From Alphaproteobacteria bacterium 46_93_T64 (GTDB lineage: Bacteria; Pseudomonadota; Alphaproteobacteria; Sneathiellales; Sneathiellaceae): 64,000 bases of DNA. Within the stretch, counting starts at the first letter, position 1. Every line of letters starts with the position of its first letter. The stretch lies in contig MAAN01000025.1 in the NCBI GenBank assembly GCA_002163135.1, positions 62,001-126,000 of the forward strand, in the 5' to 3' direction. The translations under genes and the position numbers were made by a program. This document shows, in pieces, positions 35,996 to 44,550 of this stretch. Below the pieces are notes generated by a model that saw only the letters and a program-made list of their open reading frames with translations, did no database searches and was not told the origin of the DNA.

Positions 35996-36017
35996 GGATA
36001 TTTCTCCTTATTTCGCT

Positions 36018-36056
36018 CGGCTCTGTGGATCGGCTCTGTGGATCGGCTCTGTGGAT
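36018..36056. repeat. Three 13-base tandem repeats
   Basis: The unit CGGCTCTGTGGAT occurs three times exactly, in the gap between the rhodanese and NifU-like genes. The repeat lies just before the ribosome site of the NifU-like gene on the minus strand, so unit number could alter the intercistronic spacing. Confidence 0.9.
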
Positions 36057-36062
36057 CGGGTC

Positions 36063-36377
36063 TTAGTATCGGGGCATAGTCGTATCAACAAGTTGTGCCC
36101 AATGATCGATACCACCTTCCAAATTGATGGCCTTGTCGAACCCTTGCTGAAAAAGCCACTGCGTGACTTGCATCGAGCGCCCACCATGATGACACATGAT
36201 CACCAGTGTTTTGTCGCGTGGCAATTCGTCAAATCGCTGTGGAATTTGCGTCATTGGAATGGTTAAACTGCCTTTTATGCTGCAAATATCCAACTCATTG
36301 GGTTCGCGCACATCCAGCAACAGAAGATCGTCACCGTTTTGTCGCATTTCATTCAGTTGCTGAACATTGATCTGCAT
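36063..36377 (-). CDS. Single-domain rhodanese
   Basis: This 104-residue rhodanese-fold protein has LLLLDVREPNELDICSIKGS and the active-site loop IMCHHGGRSMQV with the catalytic Cys. Single-domain rhodaneses move sulfane sulfur between carriers. It precedes the NifU-like gene, suggesting sulfur supply for Fe-S or thiol chemistry. The ATG after GGTGGA is preferred over a TTG six codons earlier. Confidence 0.92.
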   Translation of the reverse strand: MQINVQQLNEMRQNGDDLLLLDVREPNELDICSIKGSLTIPMTQIPQRFDELPRDKTLVIMCHHGGRSMQVTQWLFQQGFDKAINLEGGIDHWAQLVDTTMPRY

Positions 36378-36872
36378 GAATCCACCATATCTCAATTTCT
36401 AGGGCACTTATTATACTCCGTTTGCGCCGGTGAAGATAGGGCGGCTAGGCATTGATCCATCGTTTCAATCAGGGCCTGCTACATGATGTTGCACATAGAG
36501 GCCGGATAGATGACAATCCCCTTTCATGAGTGCCTATCTTGTTCCAGCCAGATAAATACCAGAGAAAACTCTCATTAAACCGACCCGGTTTTAGGGTGCA
36601 CAGCAGTGAGTGGTGGACTGAGTATTGAAAAGTTTTTGCACTGATCCTGATGGTTTGAATTTAGGCATTTTTTTCTTCCTTCTTCATACTGGAAGATGAG
36701 AACCCTCAGTTCCATAGTTCCATAGTTCCATAGTTCCATAGTTCCATAGTTCCATAGTTCCAAAGTTCCATAGTTCGATCATTTATTATTTCATATTGGG
36801 TTGTTGAGCCGTTCGTCATGTTTATATGGTATGATGGAGAACAAGATTTGGAATTGAATCCTCAATGGACGG
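36378..36872. other. Intergenic region with 8-base tandem repeat array
   Basis: Apart from the tandem array (next entry) nothing is recognised: no gene, no RNA, no transposon end. Confidence 0.5.
36710..36775. repeat. Tandem array of an 8-base unit
   Basis: About eight copies of TTCCATAG in a row, one with a single change (TTCCAAAG). Eight is not a multiple of three, so this is not a protein repeat. Such simple arrays vary in length by slipped-strand pairing. It lies about 100 bases before hspQ. Confidence 0.93.
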
Positions 36873-37199
36873 GTGATTGCGGTGGATGTGCAAAAAGTAA
36901 ATTTTCAAATTGGGCAGATTGTCCACCATGTTCTATTTGATTATATCGGCGTTATTTACGATGTAGATCCAGTATTTGAAGGTACAGATGAATGGTACAA
37001 TCAAATGGCGCGCTCTCAGCCTCCTAAAGATAAGCCATGGTACAATATTTTGGTACATAATGCTCTGCACACAACATATGTTGCTGAACAAAATTTGGAA
37101 TCAGTGAAAACACCTCAGAAAATTCAACACCCTATGATTGATGAGCTCTTCAGTACCTTTGATGGTATAAAATATGAGCAACGTCGGCGGAGCAACTAA
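36873..37199 (+). CDS. hspQ: HspQ heat-shock/hemimethylated-DNA-binding-type protein
   Basis: This 108-residue protein has the HspQ (YccV-like) fold: QIGQIVHHVLFDYIGVIYDVDP, then WYNILVHNALHTTYVAEQNLE. E. coli HspQ is a specificity factor for the Lon protease and binds hemimethylated DNA. The start is a GTG; a nearby ATG at 36865 is out of frame. Second possible start GTG 36882. Monocistronic. Confidence 0.9.
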   Translation: MIAVDVQKVNFQIGQIVHHVLFDYIGVIYDVDPVFEGTDEWYNQMARSQPPKDKPWYNILVHNALHTTYVAEQNLESVKTPQKIQHPMIDELFSTFDGIKYEQRRRSN

Positions 37200-37377
37200 A
37201 TACCCAGAACCTCAGTTCTAGGATTTCGATTGAGTCCCGGTCCATGCTATTTCTTCCTGAAAAAGCTTTACTTTGGGTGAGCATTTAGCTTTTTACATGA
37301 CAAAGCCATTTGCCGAATACCATTGTTATGTTCAGCCAAAATGCATGCGTCCAATTTTCCTAATCCTGCTACTGTAA

Positions 37378-37560
37378 ATGTCTGCTGTGGGTCAATTTGA
37401 GAAGCCTTGACGCCCACTTATTTGAGTCCGCTCAGCCCCCTCTATCCGGACATTGAAAATGGATTTTCAGATTTCTCTGAAATAACTTCCGCTTACAGCA
37501 TAGCTACCGACATAAACTCGCCGATCTTAAAGGGTCTGAAAAGTGCCAAAAGCAGAAATT
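37378..37560. repeat. Dispersed degenerate repeat, copy 3
   Basis: Begins TGTCTGCTGTGGGTCAA and ends AAGTGCCAAAAGCAGAA, the same end motifs as the other copies, with a different interior that includes CAGATTTCTCTGAAATAACTT. That interior recurs in the copy at 54871-54998, so the family has at least two subtypes. Confidence 0.7.
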
Positions 37561-37630
37561 CAGGACGACTGATAATTACAGTGAGGCATGTCTATTTTCG
37601 ATTTATCATTGATCGAGAAAAGCAGCCCAT

Positions 37631-37658
37631 TTGACAATTATATATAAATCGATATATT
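37631..37658 (+). promoter_or_regulatory. Sigma-70-type promoter of the arsR-like gene
   Basis: TTGACA at 37631 and TATATT at 37653 with a 16-base spacer. Transcription would begin at about 37665-37666, at the first base of the ATG, so the message should be leaderless. Repeated CGATATAT motifs at the -10 and start region could be the operator of the ArsR-type protein. Confidence 0.65.
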
Positions 37659-37665
37659 TCGATAT

Positions 37666-37974
37666 ATGGAACTAGACAAAGCTATTGCAGCCCTAAATAA
37701 CCCTGTTCGACGTAACATTCTTATGTGGCTTAAGGACAGATCAAACTTTCCACCAGCATTGCCAGAACACGGTGATCTGGAAGGTGTATGCGTTCAATAC
37801 ATTCGAGAAAAAGCCAATCTGTCACAATCCACCATTTCCAACTACATGGGAGTGCTCAAACATGCCGGACTAGTAGCCTCGGAACGACACGGTCAGTGGA
37901 CGTTTTACCGTCGCAATGAAGAAGCTATCCGCACACTGTTAGCGGCCATCGAGGAAGAATTACTAAATTCATGA
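37666..37974 (+). CDS. ArsR-family transcriptional regulator
   Basis: This 102-residue winged-helix protein has LNNPVRRNILMWLKD, then ANLSQSTISNYMGVLKHAGLV as the recognition helix and the wing SERHGQWTFYRRN. No cysteine cluster for metal sensing is visible (single Cys in GVCVQ), so it is not an obvious arsenic sensor. It overlaps the downstream flavin oxidoreductase gene by four bases, suggesting it controls that gene. No Shine-Dalgarno is present; see the promoter entry. Confidence 0.92.
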   Translation: MELDKAIAALNNPVRRNILMWLKDRSNFPPALPEHGDLEGVCVQYIREKANLSQSTISNYMGVLKHAGLVASERHGQWTFYRRNEEAIRTLLAAIEEELLNS

Positions 37975-39191
37975 AGGGCAAGACGTCAAGTCCAGACCAA
38001 ATCTTGGGAAGCCCGATAAAACTTCCATGCGGTGCAGTATTTAAAAACCGCTTTGCGAAGTCCGCAATGTCGGATTCTCTTGGGAATGGTAATGGTGATA
38101 CCAACGAGGAACAAGTAAGGCTTTACGAAAGATGGTCTGATGGTGGAGCTGCGGTGTCTTTTATCGGTGAAGTACAAGTGGATCCTCGCTTTCCAGAAAA
38201 ACCAGGTAATATTGTGTTGGGAGAAAACACTAACGAGCTGACATTAAAGTTATTAGCCAGCCGTGGTCAGGTTAATGGGGCGCAGCTGTGGCCACAACTT
38301 GGTCACGCTGGAGCTCTCTCTCATCTCCCGATTAGTCAGCCAAAGGGGCCATCTGCTCTCAACATTGACGGTCTTCAATGTGCGGGAATGTCACTTGAAG
38401 ATATTCAAGAATTGCCTGATATGTATGCGAGAGCCGCGACATCCGCGAAGCGCCTAGGATTTGGTGGCGTACTTCTTCACGCAGGGCACGGGTTCTTACT
38501 CAGTCAATTTCTTTCCCCATTATTTAACCATCGCACGGACGGTTTCGGAGGTTCAGTTGACGCTCGATGCCGCATCGTGCTGGAAATCATCGACAAAATA
38601 AGATGTGCCGTCGGTCCGTCGTATCCTGTCGGGATCAGAATTAATTCGACGGACCAACTCGGCGGCGGATTGTCTGAAGTTGATGCTCTTGAGTTCGTCC
38701 GCCTTCTCCATCGCACTTCAATCGATTTGATTGATATTAGTGGAGGGACGTATTTTCCCGGAGCAAAAGCAAGCTCTGAGGGTTCGACAAAAGGAGGGCC
38801 GTACTTTGTCGAGTTCGCCCGGCGGGCTAAAAAATTAACTAGTATACCTCTTATGGCTAGTGGCGGATTCAAAAAGCGTGAACAGGCATTGGATGCTGTT
38901 GCTAGTGGCGCTGTTGACATGGTTGGTATTGGACGTGCCATGGTTCTCAATCCTCGGCTTGCGAATGACTGGTTGACTAACAAAGGTGGCGACCCTGAGT
39001 TTCCAAAATTCAAATCTCCACCTCACGGCGCAATAACAGCTTGGTACACCATGCGAATAGCTGCGTTGGCAGAAGATAACGAGGGCAAATTCGCACTAGA
39101 CTTGGAATCTGCGTTACGGATTTACAATGAACGCGATGAACGACGATGCAATAAATGGAGAGAGAAGTTTTTTCATCTATCTGCGAAATGA
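37971..39191 (+). CDS. Old Yellow Enzyme-family NADH:flavin oxidoreductase
   Basis: This 406-residue TIM-barrel FMN enzyme has NRFAKSAMSDSLGN, the substrate-site QLWPQLGHAG, the highly conserved HAGHGFLLSQFLSPLFNHRTDG, and the phosphate-binding LMASGGF...GIGRAM. Such enzymes reduce activated C=C bonds or xenobiotic nitro groups. Translationally coupled to the ArsR-type regulator, giving a small electrophile-response unit; this pairing is seen in other bacteria. The substrate is unknown. Confidence 0.93.
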   Translation: MKGKTSSPDQILGSPIKLPCGAVFKNRFAKSAMSDSLGNGNGDTNEEQVRLYERWSDGGAAVSFIGEVQVDPRFPEKPGNIVLGENTNELTLKLLASRGQVNGAQLWPQLGHAGALSHLPISQPKGPSALNIDGLQCAGMSLEDIQELPDMYARAATSAKRLGFGGVLLHAGHGFLLSQFLSPLFNHRTDGFGGSVDARCRIVLEIIDKIRCAVGPSYPVGIRINSTDQLGGGLSEVDALEFVRLLHRTSIDLIDISGGTYFPGAKASSEGSTKGGPYFVEFARRAKKLTSIPLMASGGFKKREQALDAVASGAVDMVGIGRAMVLNPRLANDWLTNKGGDPEFPKFKSPPHGAITAWYTMRIAALAEDNEGKFALDLESALRIYNERDERRCNKWREKFFHLSAK

Positions 39192-39677
39192 CGAGAAACA
39201 ATTCACTGAACCATGTAATTCCGCCTTGGATCATAAGCGGATCTGTTTTTCGGAGTAAAATTTAGACCGGTTAGCACCTGATTGCGGACATTGGTGAAGG
39301 GGGGAGCCCCCAACAGAGAAAACACCCATCCCCCCAATTATTCACGGTCCTTCCTCAAAAAACTCGAATGATCTGAAATTAAAGCATGTCAGCCAGAAAT
39401 AATCTGCTCTGGCAGGCTATTCACTAATATGACTTACAACCGCTGTGCATGCAGCTGTGGCAGTGGGTCGCCTTATTTTGTGTTGGGCCGACAACGGAGC
39501 ACTGGCGATAATTGTGAATGAAGCTTGCCTTTTATCCCTGAGCGGAAAAATACAGAAACGAATTGTTAGGCATACTAGGTTGACGGCGACCACCTTGTTG
39601 TTTGCGGCGCGGGCAGTGAGAATTACAGGGGGCAAGGGAACTTTTTGGGGATTGAAGGCCCTTGGAGGATTTTCTCC
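39192..39677. other. Non-coding right end of the first att segment
   Basis: No recognisable gene. A plus-strand frame (39445-39699) and a minus-strand one (39417-39635) overlap each other, have no ribosome site and no family resemblance. The right-end repeat of the element follows immediately. Confidence 0.5.
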
Positions 39678-39708
39678 TCAAATCCTAGTTTCTTGTTAAA
39701 GGGTAGAT
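39678..39708. repeat. Element right-end repeat, copy 1
   Basis: A 31-base sequence ending in TTAAAGGGTAGAT is identical to 53765-53795. Both lie just left of a tRNA-Arg fragment, so they mark the right ends of two related elements. A second GGTAGAT follows at 39713-39719. Confidence 0.88.
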
Positions 39709-39756
39709 AAAAGGTAGATGTTGATACTAAGTGATTGATAATAAACAAGTAAAAAT

Positions 39757-39926
39757 AGATTTCTAATCTGTAGGTCGCAGGTTCGAGTCCTACTGGGGTC
39801 ACCAGATCAAACCCTTGAAAACATAGACGTTTTCAAGGGTTTTTCTTTTGTTCTCTCGTAAAACGCTGAAAAACCGTTCATTTTGTTAAATGTTTGTTTT
39901 TATTGATTAATACTGTTGAATATTAG
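39757..39926. repeat. att direct repeat, copy B (tRNA-Arg 3' fragment)
   Basis: The 3' part of tRNA-Arg from the anticodon stem to CCA (one change, CCTACTGGGG for CCTGCTGGGG) is followed by the tRNA terminator and about 120 bases matching the left end next to the integrase. The match breaks at about 39926, before any integrase sequence. It is not a functional tRNA. It is attR of the first segment and attL of the second. Confidence 0.9.
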
Positions 39927-40052
39927 CCCGCGTGTCATAAAACAAATCCTACCTGAACAAGCAGATTGCTAGTCCATACATTTTATTAACAATTTTACGC
40001 TAATTTCAACGGAACCAAGTTTTCTGGTCAGCGGATTGTGGAATTTAATGTA

Positions 40053-41792
40053 ATGGATATACTGGTAATTGACGATGATGAAGTCGATTTCCTACATATT
40101 AAGCGCCTTCTAAAACTCGCCTTCAAAAAACAGGAACTAAATATTAACTGGGTACAAAACCCAGCAAATCATGATGTGGCTCATGAAATAGCAACTTCTG
40201 AAATATGCCTTATAGATCAAAATATAGGGATGTACTCTGGTATTGATCTCATTAATAAATCTCAAGATACCAGTGGTCTCATTCCAATGATATTATTGAC
40301 CGGACAAGGGAACACTGAAATTGATCGGCAGGCTTCGGAAGTTGGTGCCTCCGATTACTTAGTAAAGGAAGATCTAACTCCGGAGCTTCTCAATAGATCA
40401 ATTCGCTTTAGTATCGCACAAAAGCAACATGAAAGAAAACTTACAAAACTTGCGTTTACTGATGGTCTAACAAGGGTGGCTAATCGGGCAAAATTTGACG
40501 AAACTCTAGAATTGGCGCTGTATGCCAGAGAAAGAGTGAATAAGTATCTAGCCCTGTTCATAATAGATCTGGATGATTTCAAACTAATTAATGATTCAAT
40601 GGGGCATCCAGCAGGAGATGCTCTTCTTATTGAGATTTCCAAAAGGCTTCAAGATGCTGTAAGGCGAACAGATACAGTAGCTCGATTGGGCGGAGACGAA
40701 TTTGGGATAATCATTGATGGGTATAAAAATGAGGAAGACGTTTTTGTCATTAGAGATAAGATATTAGAAGCCTTCAATGCCCCCATTCCCTTTAATAAAG
40801 AGACACTTAATGCAAAAGCAAGCATTGGCGTTGTTGTTTTAGCCCCTGGCCAAGCGATCAATGGATCAGAAGAAGCATTGCAAGCTGCTGATATGGCTCT
40901 TTATGTTGCTAAAAGAAGCGGAAAGAACAGTTGCGAATTCTACGGCGAAGAAAAAATGAAAATTCTGGAACAGCAATTTGATATCCAGAAAGCACTGACG
41001 ACAGCTGTTAGCGACAATGAACTCGAACTCTTTTTCCAACCAAAAGTAAGTGTTGCTGACCATATCATTTGTGGTGCCGAAGCTTTATTGCGATGGAACA
41101 GAAAAGACGGTCAAGAGATCGGCCCTAGCGTCTTCATTCCATTCGCTGAAAAGTCGTCAAATATAATTGAAATTGGCCGGTGGGTAATAGAGGAAGCTTG
41201 TCGGAAACTCAAGAGTTGGATTGATATGGGCATGGATGTTGTCCCAATCGCTGTCAACGTTTCCGCAATTCAAATACGTTCGGACACTTTTGTTCCTCAT
41301 ATCGAGCAAACACTCTCCAAATTTTCCATTGATCCTAGTTTACTTGAATTGGAGATTACGGAAACGGCATTGATGGAAAACCTTCCTACATTAAATGCTC
41401 GCCTTCTCGCTATTTCTAATCTTGGATGTAAAGTGGTAATTGACGATTTTGGAGTTGGGCATTCTTCTTTGAGCCGGCTTCAGGATTTACCGGTTTCTAA
41501 AATAAAGATCGACCGGTCGTTTATTGCTAAAATAGAAAGCTCCGAAACAAGCCTCAAAATATGTAATATCGTTATATTACTAGCAAAAGAACTTAATCTT
41601 CAGTTGGTGATCGAGGGCATCGAAAATTGGTCCCAGATTGAGTTACTTTCACTCACCGATGAGATCCTTTTACAAGGATTTTTATTTAGCAAGCCGCTCC
41701 CAGATATAGCCTTCCAAGAATGGCTGAAGGGAGGCGATCCAAAATCTACCTCCGAAACAGATTTAGTCTCTCAAACATCCAGATCCAATTGA
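40053..41792 (+). CDS. REC-GGDEF-EAL cyclic-di-GMP protein
   Basis: This protein of about 579 residues has three domains. The REC receiver (about 1-120) has acidic DDDE and phospho-acceptor Asp in CLIDQNIG. The GGDEF domain (about 135-295) has intact ARLGGDEFG. The EAL domain (about 310-560) has intact GAEALLRW plus DDFGVGHSSLSRL. Both cyclase and phosphodiesterase sites look complete, so it may make and break c-di-GMP. It starts at ATG 40053; a GTG five codons earlier (40038) is possible. It leads an operon with a histidine kinase and a response regulator. Confidence 0.92.
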   Translation: MDILVIDDDEVDFLHIKRLLKLAFKKQELNINWVQNPANHDVAHEIATSEICLIDQNIGMYSGIDLINKSQDTSGLIPMILLTGQGNTEIDRQASEVGASDYLVKEDLTPELLNRSIRFSIAQKQHERKLTKLAFTDGLTRVANRAKFDETLELALYARERVNKYLALFIIDLDDFKLINDSMGHPAGDALLIEISKRLQDAVRRTDTVARLGGDEFGIIIDGYKNEEDVFVIRDKILEAFNAPIPFNKETLNAKASIGVVVLAPGQAINGSEEALQAADMALYVAKRSGKNSCEFYGEEKMKILEQQFDIQKALTTAVSDNELELFFQPKVSVADHIICGAEALLRWNRKDGQEIGPSVFIPFAEKSSNIIEIGRWVIEEACRKLKSWIDMGMDVVPIAVNVSAIQIRSDTFVPHIEQTLSKFSIDPSLLELEITETALMENLPTLNARLLAISNLGCKVVIDDFGVGHSSLSRLQDLPVSKIKIDRSFIAKIESSETSLKICNIVILLAKELNLQLVIEGIENWSQIELLSLTDEILLQGFLFSKPLPDIAFQEWLKGGDPKSTSETDLVSQTSRSN

Positions 41793-41804
41793 ACAGATTC
41801 AACC

Positions 41805-43952
41805 ATGATGAAATTTAAACAAAATTTTGCTCCCTTTTTCTGCCTCGCTATTGGCTCAATCGTTTCTATTCTTGTGTTTCTGCAAATAGAAAAACTGGAT
41901 ACTCAGGAAAGGCGTTCAGCATTTGATCATCAAGCAGATACTCACTTTTCAACAGTGGAAGAACAATTATTTGCTACACAAGATATCCTTTCTTCACTAA
42001 AGGCATTCATAGAAAATAATGATGTTCTTAAGCGATCGCAGTTTGATAGTTTTGCAAAATCACTAATGAGCCGACATCAAGATATTCAAGCGCTTGAGTG
42101 GATCCCTAAAATTCCTCATCACAAAAAACTTGAAAGTGAACAGAGTGCTCGCAATGAAGGCTTAGAAGGGTTTTCAATTAGGGAACGCAAATCGGGAACT
42201 CTAGAAGATGTAGCGCATCGAGATTATTATTTTCCTGTGTATTATGTCTACCCTTACAAAAACAATAAAGCCGCAGTAGGCTTCGATTTAGGGTCTAACC
42301 CCGCACGATTGAAGGCATTAGAATTAGCAAGAGATACTGGTGAAATCGTTATGACCCGCCGTATCACACTCGTGCAAGAAGAAGCTTCGCAAGCCGGAGT
42401 GCTAATGTTTTTCGCACTTTATGAAGGGGGAATTGCTCCTGCTACAACGGCTGAAAAGCGTGAAAATCTAATTGGGTTTGTACTTGCGGTTATTCGAGTC
42501 GGTGATTTGATTGAGCAATCGAGAGCAAAATTACAACCGAATATAGATTTTTCTGTGAATGACGCGCAGAGCCAGGAAAGTTTGCACGACAGTCGCCAAG
42601 GCCCTGATTCAGTTGAGGTTTTTTCGAAGAACTATATACGAGAAGTTGGACTGCGTAAGTGGAGTTTCGATTTATTTCCAAAACCTGGCTCGGCTTTTTT
42701 ACAAAAATCCCCTCAAAAATGGTTTGCCTTGTTTGGAACATTTTCTATTTCGTTGCTTTTATCCTTATATTTATTCTTACTCGTAAGGTCGCGAGGAAAA
42801 ATACAACAGGAAGTATCCCGAAGAACTGAGGAACTGGCTTCCAGTGAACAGCGGTTTGTGCTAGCAACACAAGGCTCTAGCGTTGGGTTATGGGACTGGC
42901 AAACCAAAGATGGGGATAAAGAATATTGGTCGCCTCAATTTTACAAACTGCTTGACTATTACCAAGGAGACATTGACCCCACAGCTACTAACTTCCAAGG
43001 TCTTATTCATCCAGAAGATAAGGAAATGACGGAAAAAAGGTTGCGGGCTCATATTGAAGGCAAGCAATCTTTTGAAGTGGAATTCAGGCTACGTACAAAA
43101 AATGGAAACTACAAATGGTTTCTCGGCACAGGAATGGCCGCGCTATACGATAATGGAAAATTAAAACGTATGGTAGGTTCAATCCAAGACATTCACGGAC
43201 GAAAGTCGGCAGAAATTTCCATTAATGCTTATGCAAAAGATCTAAAGCGCTCGAATGCAGACCTTGAGCATTTCGCATACGTCGCTTCCCATGATTTAAA
43301 AGCGCCCCTTCGTGGCATCTTCAACTTGGCCACATGGATAGAAGGCAATATAAAGGATACGATGGATGAAGAGACAGAGTCATACATGTCTCTGCTTAAA
43401 AATCGAGTCAAACGATTAGAAACACTTCTTGCAAGTTTACTTGAGTATTCAAGGGTTGGCCAAAATATTGAAGAACAAAATAAAACTGATCTAAACGAAC
43501 TCATCAGTGGAATTTCGGATTTACTTTCTGCTTCCGAACAAGGGTTTCAAATAAACCATGATATTCCCAACCTGCAAGTCCCTACCGCCATGCTCAATCA
43601 AGTCTTTCATAATTTGATCAATAATTCAATGAAACATCATGACAAGGACGAAGGCCAAATAGACTTAAAATATGAAGCGTCAGGTAAAGAGCATATTTTC
43701 TCGGTTACTGACGATGGTCCTGGAATTCCCGAAGACATGTATGGGAAGGTATTCGAAATGTTTCAGACTTTACGCCCCCGGGATGAAGTTGAAGGAAGTG
43801 GAATGGGTCTTGCTATCGTAAAAAAACTGGTAAATTGTCACGACGGTAAAATATGGTTGGAGAAAAACAGTGACTCGCACGGCACAACAGTTAAATTTAC
43901 AGTCCCGATGGAACAAAAACTAAATCAAATTGAAGAGGCCTTAGATGGATAA
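41805..43952 (+). CDS. CHASE-PAS sensor histidine kinase
   Basis: This 715-residue membrane kinase has an N-terminal transmembrane helix. A periplasmic CHASE domain (about 35-290) contains ALEWIPKIPHH and EDVAHRDYYFPV. A second transmembrane helix follows near 300-320, then a PAS/PAC domain (about 345-460). HisKA has the phospho-His in YVASHDLKAPLRG, and HATPase_c has NLINNSMKHH, DDGPGIPEDMYG and GSGMGLAIVKKL. It is placed between a REC-GGDEF-EAL protein and a single-domain receiver, its likely partners. The stop overlaps the next gene. Confidence 0.92.
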   Translation: MMKFKQNFAPFFCLAIGSIVSILVFLQIEKLDTQERRSAFDHQADTHFSTVEEQLFATQDILSSLKAFIENNDVLKRSQFDSFAKSLMSRHQDIQALEWIPKIPHHKKLESEQSARNEGLEGFSIRERKSGTLEDVAHRDYYFPVYYVYPYKNNKAAVGFDLGSNPARLKALELARDTGEIVMTRRITLVQEEASQAGVLMFFALYEGGIAPATTAEKRENLIGFVLAVIRVGDLIEQSRAKLQPNIDFSVNDAQSQESLHDSRQGPDSVEVFSKNYIREVGLRKWSFDLFPKPGSAFLQKSPQKWFALFGTFSISLLLSLYLFLLVRSRGKIQQEVSRRTEELASSEQRFVLATQGSSVGLWDWQTKDGDKEYWSPQFYKLLDYYQGDIDPTATNFQGLIHPEDKEMTEKRLRAHIEGKQSFEVEFRLRTKNGNYKWFLGTGMAALYDNGKLKRMVGSIQDIHGRKSAEISINAYAKDLKRSNADLEHFAYVASHDLKAPLRGIFNLATWIEGNIKDTMDEETESYMSLLKNRVKRLETLLASLLEYSRVGQNIEEQNKTDLNELISGISDLLSASEQGFQINHDIPNLQVPTAMLNQVFHNLINNSMKHHDKDEGQIDLKYEASGKEHIFSVTDDGPGIPEDMYGKVFEMFQTLRPRDEVEGSGMGLAIVKKLVNCHDGKIWLEKNSDSHGTTVKFTVPMEQKLNQIEEALDG

Positions 43953-44373
43953 CAGTGTAAAACTTCTATTGGTTGAAGATGACGAAATTGATGTAATGGG
44001 TATTCGAAGAGCTTTAAAATCAATGAAAATTGTCAATTCACTTTGTATTGCAAGAGATGGAATTGAAGCTTTGGAATATTTACGAGGTGAAAACGGGAAA
44101 GAAAAACTTGAACAGCCATACATTATTCTACTTGATCTAAACATGCCTAGAATGGGCGGACTTGAATTCCTTGAAGAGGTTCGCAAAGACGAAAAACTGC
44201 AGAAAAGCACTATATTTGTCATGACCACATCTTCCGACGAAAAAGATATATGTGCCGCTTACGATAAAAATATCGCCGGTTACATAGTAAAATCTAAAGC
44301 GGAGGAAACTTTTCTGGAAGCAATAAATATGATCGGTCATTATTGGAAAATAGTGGAATTCCCACAACAATAG
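43945..44373 (+). CDS. Single-domain response regulator
   Basis: This 142-residue REC-only protein of the Rcp1-like group has LLVEDDEIDVMGIRRAL, phospho-acceptor Asp in ILLDLNMPRMGG, FVMTTSSDEKD and the conserved Lys in YIVKSKAEE. No output domain, so it works by protein contact or as a phosphate shuttle. It overlaps the kinase gene by eight bases. Confidence 0.93.
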   Translation: MDNSVKLLLVEDDEIDVMGIRRALKSMKIVNSLCIARDGIEALEYLRGENGKEKLEQPYIILLDLNMPRMGGLEFLEEVRKDEKLQKSTIFVMTTSSDEKDICAAYDKNIAGYIVKSKAEETFLEAINMIGHYWKIVEFPQQ

Positions 44374-44499
44374 TTTGCGAATGAGAGTTGGCTACTTAAT
44401 CAGTTAATTGTTGTCAGCTTTCCAAGATTAGTTGGCTTAAATACACCTACACACTATATTTTGTAATACATATGTAGTGTGGAAGTATCAGGTGATTTT

Positions 44500-44550
44500 A
44501 TGGAAAAGCCAACTGCCGCCGTATATTATAGGACCTCATCTGCATCAAAT
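44500..44550 (+). pseudogene. Relic of a serine recombinase N-terminus
   Basis: The frame MEKPTAAVYYRTSSASN matches the start of site-specific serine recombinases (catalytic Ser in YYRTSS). It then runs into the 3' end of the LysR gene on the other strand and is lost. It may have been cut off when the neighbouring block was inserted or deleted. Confidence 0.55.

Noticed and set aside
36575-36763. 62-codon minus-strand frame with repeated MELWNYGT
   Set aside because: The repeat peptide is produced by the 8-base tandem array read in frame; it is not a gene.
39417-39699. Overlapping open frames on both strands left of att copy B
   Set aside because: They overlap each other, lack ribosome sites and show no family resemblance; the plus-strand frame runs into the 31-base element-end repeat.
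39757-39802. Second and third tRNA-Arg genes (also 53796-53823)
   Set aside because: Only the 3' half or less is present, with no 5' acceptor strand or D arm. They are att scars, not tRNA genes.
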